A stretch of 48,577 nt of DNA from Labilithrix sp. (GTDB taxonomy: Bacteria; Myxococcota; Polyangia; Polyangiales; Polyangiaceae), in the NCBI GenBank assembly GCA_028287035.1, contig JAQBQL010000167.1, forward strand, positions 1 to 48,577. The letters run 5' to 3'. Position 1 is the stretch's first letter, and the number at the start of each line of letters is the position of its first letter. The notes beneath the pieces were generated by a model that had not been told where the DNA came from, made no database searches, and saw nothing but the letters and a program-made list of their open reading frames with translations. Shown here piece after piece: positions 8,205-15,695 of this stretch. A program made the position numbers and the translations under genes.

Positions 8205-9161
8205 ATGAGCAACATTCTCGTAGTCGCAGAGCTGCACGACGGACACGTCCGGAAGTCCACCAACTCCGCGCTCACGTTCGCGAACCAGGCCGGCGTTCCG
8301 TTCTCCATCCTCCTCCTCGGCCAGGGCGCGAAGGCAGTCGCCGGCGAGCTGACCGGCTACGGCGCGGCCAAGGTGCTCGTCGGTGACGACGCGTCCCTCA
8401 AGGACGTCGTCGCCGAGCGGTACGCGCCGGCCATCGCCGAGGTCGCCCGCAGCGGCGGCTTCGACGTCATCGTCTTCGCGGCCGGCTCGTTCGGCAAGGA
8501 CGTGGCGCCGCGCGTCGCGGCCAAGCTGGGCGCCGGCTACGCGCCGGACATCAGCAACGTGAAGTCGGACGGCGGCAAGCTCACCTACCGCCGCCCGGTG
8601 TTCGCCGGCAACGCGTACGGGACCGCCGAGGTCACGACGCCGATCCAGGTCGTGTCGGTTCGCCAGAGCGAGTTCGCGGCGGCCGAGCCGAGCGGCGGCG
8701 CGAGCCCCGTCGAGGACGTCGCCGTGGCGGCGGCCGATCCGGCGGCCGAGCGCGTCGAGTTCGTGGCGCTGGGCGAGGCGAAGAGCGAGCGTCCCGACCT
8801 CGGCGAGGCGAAGGTCATCGTCTCGGGTGGTCGCGCGCTCAAGGAGAAGTTCGCCGAGGTGCTCGATCCCCTCGCGACCCTCCTCGGCGCCGCGGTCGGC
8901 GCGAGCCGCGCGGCGTGCGACGCCGGCTATGCTCCGCCGGAGCTGCAGGTCGGACAGACCGGCCGCGTCGTCGCCCCGAAGCTGTACTTCGCGATCGGCA
9001 TCTCGGGCGCCATCCAGCACCTTGCCGGCATGAAGGGCTCGAAGACGATCGTGGCCATCAACAAGGACCCGGACGCCCCGATCTTCCAGGTCGCCGACTA
9101 CGGCCTCGTGGGCGACCTCTTCACGACGGTCCCCGAGCTGGTCGCCGAGCTGAAGAAGTAA
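8205..9161 (+). CDS. etfA: Electron transfer flavoprotein alpha subunit
   Basis: 318 residues, the usual size. The N-terminal domain (about 1-190) begins S-N-I-L-V-V-A-E-L. The C-terminal FAD domain holds the family signature: [40 protein letters not shown] and [11 protein letters not shown]. These residues bind FAD in known ETFs. It pairs with EtfB, encoded 17 nt upstream. AAGGAAACGGG precedes the ATG as a ribosome site. The gene ends at a strong terminator inside a nested inverted repeat. Confidence 0.96.
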   Translation: MSNILVVAELHDGHVRKSTNSALTFANQAGVPFSILLLGQGAKAVAGELTGYGAAKVLVGDDASLKDVVAERYAPAIAEVARSGGFDVIVFAAGSFGKDVAPRVAAKLGAGYAPDISNVKSDGGKLTYRRPVFAGNAYGTAEVTTPIQVVSVRQSEFAAAEPSGGASPVEDVAVAAADPAAERVEFVALGEAKSERPDLGEAKVIVSGGRALKEKFAEVLDPLATLLGAAVGASRAACDAGYAPPELQVGQTGRVVAPKLYFAIGISGAIQHLAGMKGSKTIVAINKDPDAPIFQVADYGLVGDLFTTVPELVAELKK

Positions 9162-9317
9162 CCGCCAAGCCGGTAACGCCAAGACGCCAAGGCCGCCAAG
9201 ACGCCGGCCAGGCGCGAAAAGACGCCAGAGGAGAACCTCCTCTGGCGTCTTTCTCGTTCTCGTCTCGTGGCGCCTTGGCGTTGCTTGGCGTCTTGGCGTT
9301 ACCGGCTTGGCGTTACT
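9157..9317. repeat. Nested inverted repeat of GCCAAGACGCC type between convergent genes
   Basis: A perfect 29-nt inverted repeat has arms at 9163-9191 and 9284-9312, both built from short CGCCAAG/ACGCCAAG units. One extra base aside, the pairing continues through AGTAA at 9157-9161, which includes the etfA stop codon, to the bases just before the stop of the facing lipoprotein gene. A 16-bp hairpin sits at the centre. The whole block could form a cruciform or a long branched RNA. Confidence 0.85.
9218..9252. terminator. Bidirectional intrinsic terminator
   Basis: A perfect 16-bp stem (9218-9233 with 9237-9252) and a 3-nt loop. It begins with AAA and ends with TTT, so it can work for etfA on the plus strand and for the Cys-rich lipoprotein on the minus strand. 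Confidence 0.85.
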
Positions 9318-9712
9318 CAGTCGATGCAGAGCGCGGTGCGGCGGCAGGCGTCGTGCTTCTGGATCTTCTCGCTGACGTTCGTACCGCACGCCTCTTCCTT
9401 CATCTTGAGGAGGCAAGTGTCGAGACGCTCCTTGCGGACGCCGTGCGGGCAGTCGGCCGCCTTGAACTCGTCCTCGTAGTCGTGCGAGACCTCGCTCTTG
9501 CAGCCGGCCTCGTCCTTGAACTTCTTGTCGGTGCCGAAGTCGTTGCACGCCTTGGCGTGGTCGCACTTGGCGTTCGTGAGCCGCGTGGTCACGTCCTTGT
9601 TCGACACGACGCCAGCGCCGGTGGTCGTGACGCCCTCGACGGGGGCCTTGGGGGAGTTGCACGCGACCACGAGAGCCGCGGTGCCGACCAGGGAAAGAAT
9701 CGTCTTCATCAT
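9317..9712 (-). CDS. Small cysteine-rich lipoprotein
   Basis: 131 residues. The lipoprotein signal has lipobox V-V-A-C with C18 lipidated. The mature part carries eight more cysteines (in [26 protein letters not shown] and A-L-C-I-D), enough for four disulfides in a compact extracytoplasmic domain. I do not recognise the family. Two adjacent ATGs (9712 and 9709) are possible starts. It ends against the nested repeat shared with etfA. Confidence 0.75.
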   Translation of the reverse strand: MMKTILSLVGTAALVVACNSPKAPVEGVTTTGAGVVSNKDVTTRLTNAKCDHAKACNDFGTDKKFKDEAGCKSEVSHDYEDEFKAADCPHGVRKERLDTCLLKMKEEACGTNVSEKIQKHDACRRTALCID

Positions 9713-9812
9713 GGTCGGGGCCGCACGCAAGTGCCGTACCGCGTCAACCGGAGGCCGCGCGGCGCCGTGACTGTCGACGTCATGAGGGCTCCGCGCTAGG
9801 AAGGACGACCCG

Positions 9813-11918
9813 GTGAGCTACCTCGTCCTCGCTCGCAAATACCGCCCGCAGTCGTTCGAAGACCTGATCGGGCAAGAGCACGTCACGCACACGCTGGCGA
9901 ATGCGATCGCACAGGACCGCGTCGCGCACGCGTTCCTCTTCACGGGCGTGCGCGGCGTGGGCAAGACGACGAGCGCGCGGATCCTGGCGAAGTGCCTCAA
10001 CTGTCTCGGCGCTGACGGAAAAGCCACAGGTCCGACGGCCACGCCCTGCCAGACGTGTGCAGCCTGCACGGAGATCGCAGCCGGCGTCGACATGGACGTC
10101 CAGGAGATCGACGGCGCTTCCTACAACGGCGTCGACGAGGTCCGGCGCCTGCAGGAGGGCCTCGCCTTCCGTCCCGCCCGCGATCGCTTCAAGATCTACA
10201 TCGTGGACGAGGTCCACATGCTGTCGAACGCGGCCTGGAACGCGTTCTTGAAGACGCTCGAGGAGCCGCCTCCGCACGTGAAGTTCATCTTCGCGACGAC
10301 CGAGGTGCACAAGGTCCCCGTCACCATCCTGAGCCGCTGCCAGCGCTACGACTTCAAGCTCGTCGCCGCCAAGCAGATCGGGGCGCGCCTCCGGGACGTG
10401 CTCGGCCGCGAGTCGCTGCAGGCCGACGATGCGGCGGTCGCCGTGCTCGCGCGCGAGGCGGCGGGCTCGATGCGCGACGCGATGAGCCTGCTCGACCAGG
10501 TGATCGCGTTCGGCAGCGCGAAGATCAGCGCCGACGACGTGGCGCGCGTGCTCGGCGTCGCCGACCGCGAGGTGCTGACGCGGCTCACCGGCGCGATGCT
10601 CGGGGGCGACGCAGCGACCGCCCTCGACGTCCTCGACCAGGTGTCCCGCCAGGGGTTCGACCTCGTTCACCTGTGCCGCGACCTGCTCCATCACATCCGC
10701 AACGTGGTGGTCGCGAAGCTCTGTCCGCCCGACAAGGCGCGCGAGCTGCTCGACCTCGCCGACGAGGAGATCGCCGACGTGGTGGCGCTCGCCCAGAAGA
10801 GCGACGCCGACGACCTGACCCGCCTCTTCAGCGGGCTTTCCAAGGGCTACGACGAGATCGTCAAGAGCGGACAGGTCCGCGCGGCGCTCGAGATCACGCT
10901 CGTGCGGCTGGCGCGGCGCCCTCCCCTCCTGCCGCTCGACGAGCTGCTCGTTCGCCTCGGCGAGCTCGAGAAGCGGCTCGCGACCGGGGCGCCGCCGCCG
11001 GTCCGCGGCGGGGGCTCGGCGTCGGGCGCGTCCGGCTCGGGCCGCGCGCGTGGAGGCGCAGGAGGTGCGGGAAGCGCAGGAAGTGCGGGAGGGGAAGGCG
11101 CGCACGCCGCCCCCACGCCGTCCGCGCATGCCTCCTCGGCGACGGCCCCGCAGGCACCCGCGTTCGCCGGGCCGCTCAACCCGGCGTTCGCCCCGCCCGC
11201 CTCCATGTTCCAGGTTCCGCAGGCGCATGCGTCCGGCGGGTCGAGCGCGGCGGCGCTCCGCGTCCCGCAGGCGGTACCGACCCCTGCCCCGCCCGCCTCG
11301 GCCCCGCGGCTCGTGACGGCGCCCGCGCCCGTGTCTTCGCCGCCGCCGGTGCTCGTGCCCGCGCTCGTGCCCGCAGCCGGCACGCCCAGCGTCCCAGCGG
11401 CGGGCGACTACGAGCCGGAGCCCGACCTCGCCGACGCGATCGATCCCGACGTGTTCTTCGGCTCCGAGCCGCCCGTGTCCGCGCCCATCTCGGCGCGCGG
11501 CGACGAGGATGCGCGCATCGAGAGCTGGCGCGCCATCCTCGCACGCATCCGCGCCGTGACCCCCGCGGTCGCCGCGACCCTGGAGCTCGCCGCCCCGCGC
11601 GTCGTCACGCCGGCGAGCATCGTCCTCGGCTTCGAGCCCGGCTCGTTCGAGGACGGACGGGCCGGCGAGAGCGACGCGCGGACCATCGTCGCCGAGCACG
11701 CCCGCGCCTTCTTCGGCGGCGCCGGCCCGGCGGTCACCATCGACGTCGAGACGCGCGGCGTCCGCGGCGCGAGCGTCGCCTCGCTCGACGCGCAGAAGCG
11801 CAAGCAGGCGCTCATCGACGCGCGCGCGCTCGTCGAGCGCCACCCGCTCGTCCAGAAGGCGATCGCGATCTTCGACGCAGAAGTGAAAGACATCCGCATC
11901 CCGGCGCAGGAGGAGTGA
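9813..11918 (+). CDS. dnaX: DNA polymerase III subunit gamma/tau
   Basis: 701 residues starting at GTG 9813, with AAGGA 8-9 nt upstream. This is the clamp-loader ATPase that loads the beta clamp and couples polymerases. Visible parts are L-A-R-K-Y-R-P-Q-S-F, the Walker A G-V-R-G-V-G-K-T-T (residues about 45-55), a four-cysteine zinc site between about 64 and 87, the Walker B D-E-V-H-M-L-S, F-L-K-T-L-E-E-P-P and the sensor S-R-C-Q-R-Y-D-F. After about residue 390 comes a long Gly/Ala/Pro-rich linker, then a charged C-terminal domain. I saw no slippery A-AAA-AAG site, so separate gamma production by frameshift is not evident. ybaB and recR follow, the usual order. Confidence 0.97.
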   Translation: MSYLVLARKYRPQSFEDLIGQEHVTHTLANAIAQDRVAHAFLFTGVRGVGKTTSARILAKCLNCLGADGKATGPTATPCQTCAACTEIAAGVDMDVQEIDGASYNGVDEVRRLQEGLAFRPARDRFKIYIVDEVHMLSNAAWNAFLKTLEEPPPHVKFIFATTEVHKVPVTILSRCQRYDFKLVAAKQIGARLRDVLGRESLQADDAAVAVLAREAAGSMRDAMSLLDQVIAFGSAKISADDVARVLGVADREVLTRLTGAMLGGDAATALDVLDQVSRQGFDLVHLCRDLLHHIRNVVVAKLCPPDKARELLDLADEEIADVVALAQKSDADDLTRLFSGLSKGYDEIVKSGQVRAALEITLVRLARRPPLLPLDELLVRLGELEKRLATGAPPPVRGGGSASGASGSGRARGGAGGAGSAGSAGGEGAHAAPTPSAHASSATAPQAPAFAGPLNPAFAPPASMFQVPQAHASGGSSAAALRVPQAVPTPAPPASAPRLVTAPAPVSSPPPVLVPALVPAAGTPSVPAAGDYEPEPDLADAIDPDVFFGSEPPVSAPISARGDEDARIESWRAILARIRAVTPAVAATLELAAPRVVTPASIVLGFEPGSFEDGRAGESDARTIVAEHARAFFGGAGPAVTIDVETRGVRGASVASLDAQKRKQALIDARALVERHPLVQKAIAIFDAEVKDIRIPAQEE
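11050..11100 (+). repeat. Purine-rich short tandem repeat inside dnaX
   Basis: GGAGGTGCGGGAAGCGCAGG-type units with a 9-12 nt period encode G-G-A-G-G-A-G-S-A-G-S-A-G in the DnaX linker. The reading frame stays open, so length variation in multiples of 3 would be tolerated. Confidence 0.6.
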
Positions 11919-11920
11919 GC

Positions 11921-12232
11921 ATGAACGGTGGAATGAACGAGCTGATGCGCCAGGCAGCGCGCATGCAGCGCAAGATGGAGCAGATTCGCAAGGAGTCCGG
12001 CGACAAGGAGGTCTCGGCCTCCGCGGTCGGCGACAAGGTGAAGGCGACCGTCACGCTGAACGGCAAGGTCTCGCGCATCGACATCGATCCCGAGTTCCTC
12101 CAGAGCGAGGGCATCGAGCTCGCGCTCGACAGCGCGTGCGCCGCGATCAACACCGCGCTCGAGCAGGCCGAGAAGGTCATGGAAGCCGAGCTCGCGAAGG
12201 TCACCGGCGGCATCAAGCTCCCGGGCATGTGA
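11921..12232 (+). CDS. ybaB: YbaB/EbfC family nucleoid-associated protein
   Basis: 103 residues. The family forms small dimers that bind DNA, and its gene is nearly always placed between dnaX and recR, as here. Typical features are a Met-rich helical start with M-R-Q-A-A-R-M-Q-R-K-M, then V-T-L-N-G-K-V-S-R-I-D-I-D-P and a C-terminal helix ending G-G-I-K-L-P-G-M. The ATG is 3 nt after the dnaX stop. GGAGGAG overlaps the end of dnaX, so translation is coupled. Confidence 0.92.
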   Translation: MNGGMNELMRQAARMQRKMEQIRKESGDKEVSASAVGDKVKATVTLNGKVSRIDIDPEFLQSEGIELALDSACAAINTALEQAEKVMEAELAKVTGGIKLPGM

Positions 12233-12271
12233 CCGGCGCCGCGGAACAGGACCGAGGGCGAGCGTATATCC

Positions 12272-12892
12272 ATGCAATCTGCAAAGATCCGCAGGCTCGC
12301 CTCTCTGTTCTCCCGCCTGCCTGGCGTCGGCGAGAAGACGGCGCAGCGCTACGTCCTGTCGCTGCTCACCGGTGACCCGCAGATCGCGAAGGACCTCGGC
12401 GGGGAGCTCGCCACCCTGCACGACGAGCTCCGTCCCTGCGACCGGTGCGGGAACATCGCCGAGGTGCCGAAGGACGCGGCCGCCGGGGACCCGGTCACGT
12501 GCGAGATCTGCCTCGACGGGAGGCGTGACCCGCGGCTCCTCTGCGTGGTCGGGCGCGTCCACGATCTCATGGCCGTCGAGCGCACGGGCGCGATGCGCGG
12601 CCGCTACTTCGTGCTCGGCCGCCTGCTCTCCCCGCTCGAGGGCGTGGGTCCCGAGGAGCTGCCGCTGCCGCGCCTCGTCGCGCGGATCCGCGCCGAAGGG
12701 ATCACCGAGGTGATCGTCGCCACCCCGCCGAGCGTCGACGGCGAGGCGACGGCGCTCCTCCTGAAGCGTGAGCTCGGCCCGCTCGGCGTCGCAATGACCC
12801 GCATCGCCAGCGGCGTCCCGCACGGCGGCGATCTCGAGTACGCCGACCCCATCACGATGGGTCGCGCGCTGTCCGGCCGGCAGACGCTATAG
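12272..12892 (+). CDS. recR: Recombination protein RecR
   Basis: 206 residues, usual length. RecR forms a clamp with RecO that helps load RecA at gaps. Seen: the helix-hairpin-helix F-S-R-L-P-G-V-G-E-K-T-A-Q-R, a four-Cys zinc finger (C-D-R-C ... C-E-I-C, about residues 57-74) and the Toprim region V-V-G-R-V-H-D, A-V-E-R-T-G, S-P-L-E-G-V-G-P and a final D-L-E-Y-A-D. In the Toprim domain the usual acidic residue after V-V (V-V-E) is Gly, and A-T-N-P-T is A-T-P-P-S. It lies 39 nt after ybaB. Confidence 0.95.
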   Translation: MQSAKIRRLASLFSRLPGVGEKTAQRYVLSLLTGDPQIAKDLGGELATLHDELRPCDRCGNIAEVPKDAAAGDPVTCEICLDGRRDPRLLCVVGRVHDLMAVERTGAMRGRYFVLGRLLSPLEGVGPEELPLPRLVARIRAEGITEVIVATPPSVDGEATALLLKRELGPLGVAMTRIASGVPHGGDLEYADPITMGRALSGRQTL

Positions 12893-12893
12893 T
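12888..12893 (+). promoter_or_regulatory. -10-like hexamer TATAGT at the recR stop, leaderless layout
   Basis: TATAGT overlaps the recR stop codon and lies 6 nt before the ridA ATG at 12900. The 7-nt intergenic gap has no Shine-Dalgarno sequence. Confidence 0.45.
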
Positions 12894-12899
12894 CCGCGG

Positions 12900-13295
12900 A
12901 TGACCCTCGCGAACCAGGCGATCTCGACGTTCGATGCACCGGCGGCCATCGGCCCCTACTCGCAGGCCATCCGCTCGGGCGACCTCGTCTTCCTGAGCGG
13001 CCAGGTCCCGATCGACCCGAAGACGGGCGAGCTGGTCCCCGGCGACATCGCCGCGCAGACCGAGCGCGTGCTCGACAACCTCCAGGCCGTCTTGCAGGCC
13101 GCCGGCACCGACTTCGGGAGCGTCGTGAAGACCACGATCTACCTGACGAACCTCGGCGACTTCCAGGTCGTCAACCAGACCTACGCAAAGCGCTTCACCG
13201 GCGCGCCGCCCGCGCGGGCGACGGTGCAGGTCTCCGCGCTGCCGAAGGGCGCGCACGTCGAGATCGACGCCATCGCGCGCGTCTCCTCTTCGTAG
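12900..13295 (+). CDS. ridA: RidA family enamine/imine deaminase
   Basis: 131 residues. RidA (YjgF/UK114) proteins hydrolyse reactive 2-aminoacrylate-type enamines and imines released by PLP enzymes. Visible family signatures are A-I-G-P-Y-S-Q-A-I, F-L-S-G-Q-V-P-I-D-P-K-T-G, V-V-K-T-T-I-Y-L and the C-terminal P-A-R-A-T-V-Q-V-S-A-L-P-K-G-A-H-V-E-I-D. The substrate-binding Arg in P-A-R-A-T and the terminal Glu are kept. It follows recR after 7 nt and may also have its own promoter. Confidence 0.93.
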   Translation: MTLANQAISTFDAPAAIGPYSQAIRSGDLVFLSGQVPIDPKTGELVPGDIAAQTERVLDNLQAVLQAAGTDFGSVVKTTIYLTNLGDFQVVNQTYAKRFTGAPPARATVQVSALPKGAHVEIDAIARVSSS

Positions 13296-13305
13296 GCCGC
13301 CCCGC

Positions 13306-14106
13306 TCACCGCGCGGCCAGCGTCACGCGCCCGCCGCCGACCGAGCGGATCACGAGGGACCTCGCGCCGGCGCCCGGCGCGCCGCGCGGCTTGCCGACGA
13401 CGACGTCGGGGAAGGCCGCGGTGTCGATCGCGCCTCCCGTCTCGATGGTGACGAGGTCCGCCGCGAACGTCGGCCGGAGCCGCACCGTCACGTCCTGCCC
13501 GGTCTCCGAGACCACCTCGAGCGCCGCGCCGGGCGTCGTGACCAGCGACACGTCGATCGGGCCGCTCCGCGCATGGAGGCTGACGTTGCGCAGCCGGCCA
13601 TCGAGGACCGCCCGGAGTGTCCCCGTCCCGGAGAGCGCGGTCAGCGACACCGGCTGCGCGTCCGATCCTTCGGGGAGCGTCACGTCGAGCTGGTCACAGC
13701 CGGCGGGCTCGCCCTCCGCGCTCAGCACCTGCCCACAACGCACGGTCGTCTGCTTGGGCGGGCCGAAGTCGACGAGCGGATACGTCGTCTGCACCGAGTA
13801 CGTCGCCGTCGCGGCGTCGATCGCGGCGTCCGCAACCGGCTTCGCGTCGGTCGCCGCCTCGACCATCATGCGCGCCAGCGCGACGAGCCGCGTACGACCT
13901 CCCTCCGTCACGATCGACAGGCCGCCGGCCGGCGACACGCCCGCGTTGTCGACCACCGTGAGCTCGCCCGAGTACTGATCGTGGGCGAGGATCTGCACGT
14001 TCTCCTCGAGAAACGCGCTCCGAGGGTCGAGCGTCTCCCCGGCGCACGCGGGCAGGACCGCCGCGACGAGCGCCGCGGCTGCACATGCGCGAGAGGGCGA
14101 GGGCAC
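13306..14106 (-). CDS. Lipoprotein with DUF4097-like beta-rich domain (paralogue A)
   Basis: 266 residues from a GTG at 14106. Lipobox L-P-A-C gives C21. The rest is beta-rich and low in charge, with V-D-N-A-G-V-S-P-A-G-G near residue 52, V-R-C-G and G-C-D-Q-L-D-V-T-L-P-E-G-S. The later part alternates short strands (L-R-N-V-S-L-H-A-R-S-G-P-I-D-V-S-L), suggesting a beta-helix or DUF4097-type fold. It shares these landmarks in the same order with the gene at 14154-15005, so the two are probably ancient duplicates. Both are exported; function unknown. TAGCGT lies 6 nt upstream of the start. Confidence 0.7.
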   Translation of the reverse strand: MPSPSRACAAAALVAAVLPACAGETLDPRSAFLEENVQILAHDQYSGELTVVDNAGVSPAGGLSIVTEGGRTRLVALARMMVEAATDAKPVADAAIDAATATYSVQTTYPLVDFGPPKQTTVRCGQVLSAEGEPAGCDQLDVTLPEGSDAQPVSLTALSGTGTLRAVLDGRLRNVSLHARSGPIDVSLVTTPGAALEVVSETGQDVTVRLRPTFAADLVTIETGGAIDTAAFPDVVVGKPRGAPGAGARSLVIRSVGGGRVTLAAR

Positions 14107-14112
14107 GGCTCG

Positions 14113-14118
14113 ACGCTA
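14113..14118 (-). promoter_or_regulatory. -10-like hexamer TAGCGT, leaderless layout
   Basis: TAGCGT lies 6 nt before the GTG at 14106 in the 47-nt gap between the two lipoprotein genes. Confidence 0.4.
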
Positions 14119-14153
14119 GCGCAAGCCGCCGCCCCGCGGCACGCTCCGGGCGC

Positions 14154-15005
14154 TCAGAACGGAGTGACCGTGATGGTGTCGCTCGCGAACGGACCCGTCG
14201 AGGTCACCGTGAGCTCCTGCGCCGCAGTCGCGCTGGCGCCCGTGGCCGGGTACGGCAGGCCGCTCTGCATCCCGGCGAAGCCGGAGGCGACGATGCGCGC
14301 GCGAGCCGCCTCCTGGTCGTCCTCGTCGACGATGAAGGTCACCTTCTGCGCCGAGAACGACGACGGCAGCGCGACGGCCAAGGCCCCGCCGCCCTTCAGC
14401 GCGAGCACGCCCGCGTTGTCGACGGGCGAGACGCGCACGTTCACGTCGCCGAGGCCGTTGTTGTTGACCGCGAGGCTCTGCACGTACGGGTAGGTGCCGG
14501 CCTCGGCGAGGCCGATGCGCACGTCGCCCATGCCGTTGCCGACGGTGAGCCGGTGCGCGGTGACCGCCGAGCCGGCGGGGATCGTCACGCGGAGGATCTT
14601 GCAGCCCGAGCCCGCGACCCCCGACGTGCCGTGCGCCTGCCCATGGCCGCACGTGACCGAGAGGACGCCGCCCGACTCCGTGATCTGGAGCGTCTGCGCG
14701 ACGTCGTCGAGGCTCGCCCGCGCGTCGGGCTCCTTGTCGTCGTCGGCGAGCGCCGAGAGCGTCGCCTCGGCCTTGATGGTGGTCGCCGCGGGGTCGACCT
14801 TCACCTCGACGCCGCCCGTCCCGCCGAGCGGATTGATCCCGGCGTTCTCGATCGTGATGGGCTGACCGGTCCACGTTCCGGCGTAGGTGACGGGCGTGGC
14901 CGGCACCTCGAACGCCGTCTGCGAGTGAGCCTCCACGCGGCAACCGGACGCGAGCGCCACCACGGCAGAGGCCAGACCGACGACGAGCAAGGACGAGCTA
15001 CGCAT
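14154..15005 (-). CDS. Lipoprotein with DUF4097-like beta-rich domain (paralogue B)
   Basis: 283 residues. Signal peptide with lipobox A-S-G-C, C22 lipidated. Landmarks match paralogue A in order: E-N-A-G-I-N-P-L-G-G near residue 53, V-T-C-G-H-G, G-C-K-I-L-R-V-T-I-P-A-G-S, then repeated strand-turn units G-N-G-M-G-D-V-R-I and N-N-G-L-G-D-V-N-V, typical of a beta-solenoid. Two Cys in each protein could form an equivalent disulfide. An AGGAGAA ribosome site precedes the ATG, so unlike paralogue A this gene has a conventional leader. Confidence 0.7.
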   Translation of the reverse strand: MRSSSLLVVGLASAVVALASGCRVEAHSQTAFEVPATPVTYAGTWTGQPITIENAGINPLGGTGGVEVKVDPAATTIKAEATLSALADDDKEPDARASLDDVAQTLQITESGGVLSVTCGHGQAHGTSGVAGSGCKILRVTIPAGSAVTAHRLTVGNGMGDVRIGLAEAGTYPYVQSLAVNNNGLGDVNVRVSPVDNAGVLALKGGGALAVALPSSFSAQKVTFIVDEDDQEAARARIVASGFAGMQSGLPYPATGASATAAQELTVTSTGPFASDTITVTPF

Positions 15006-15021
15006 GGATTCTCCTGGGTAC

Positions 15022-15038
15022 GCCGGGGCAGCCCCGGC
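15022..15038 (-). other. GC hairpin in the leader of the paralogue B lipoprotein
   Basis: GCCGGGGC-A-GCCCCGGC is self-complementary and lies 17 nt upstream of the ATG at 15005. It has no T-run on the minus strand. A TAGCTT hexamer (15042-15047) overlaps the DUF374 stop just upstream and could be a -10, which would put this hairpin in the 5' leader. Confidence 0.4.
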
Positions 15039-15044
15039 AGAAAG

Positions 15045-15695
15045 CTACGGTCCGCGTTGGACCGGCGGGCCGTGGTCCGCATTCAATCGCGCGGGCTCGG
15101 AGCTATACAAGATCCGGGCGGCGGCCGCGTTCGCCTCGGCGATCGCGGCGGCGAGGACCTCCGGCGACGTGTCGGCCGGGAGCGGCGCCCCCAGCACCAC
15201 GACCGCAGGCGAGAACGGCCAGGCGAGCTCGAAGCGGTCCCAGGCGCGCTCGAACACGCGAACGTGCCGCGCGGCGCTGCCCATCGGGACCAGCACGCCG
15301 CCGCTCCGCGCTGCAGCGAGCGCCGCCCCCGGCTTCACCACGCCGCGCGGGCCGCGCGGACCGTCGACGGCGAAGGCGGCGTCGGAGGCGCCCGCCCGGA
15401 GCCCGCGCACGATCGCGGCGAGGCCTCGCGCTCCCCCGCGCGAGGACGAGCCGCGCACCACCCGAAAGCCGAGCACTCCCAGCGCGGCGGCCTGGAGCTG
15501 CCCGTCACGCGAGTGGCTCACCATCACCAAGGTCGGGCGACGCCGGCGCCACGCGAGGAGCGTCCACTGCGTCCCGTGGAAGAACGAGAGCACCCACGGC
15601 ACGTCACCGACGGCGAGCGCCGGGTGCACCTCGACCCGCAGACGCAGGGTGGCGAGCCACACCCGCGCGAGCAGGCCGAGGAGCGTTCCCCGCAC
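15045..15695 (-). CDS. DUF374 family lysophospholipid acyltransferase-like protein
   Basis: 216 residues from GTG 15695. DUF374 proteins are membrane-associated acyltransferase homologues related to LpxL/PlsC enzymes of lipid A and phospholipid synthesis. Seen: S-F-F-H-G-T-Q near residue 38, V-S-H-S-R-D-G-Q-L, V-V-R-G-S-S-S-R-G-G-A, the signature D-G-P-R-G-P-R-G-V-V-K-P-G, and W-D-R-F-E-L-A-W-P-F-S. The N-terminus is hydrophobic. The start codon overlaps the last base of the giant TPR gene's TAG (TAGTG), so it is translationally coupled to that gene. Confidence 0.85.
   Translation of the reverse strand: MRGTLLGLLARVWLATLRLRVEVHPALAVGDVPWVLSFFHGTQWTLLAWRRRRPTLVMVSHSRDGQLQAAALGVLGFRVVRGSSSRGGARGLAAIVRGLRAGASDAAFAVDGPRGPRGVVKPGAALAAARSGGVLVPMGSAARHVRVFERAWDRFELAWPFSPAVVVLGAPLPADTSPEVLAAAIAEANAAAARILYSSEPARLNADHGPPVQRGP

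Noticed and set aside
9813..11918. Possible programmed frameshift giving a short gamma form of DnaX.
   Set aside because: No A-rich slippery heptamer was seen in the linker; the sequence is GC-rich throughout.
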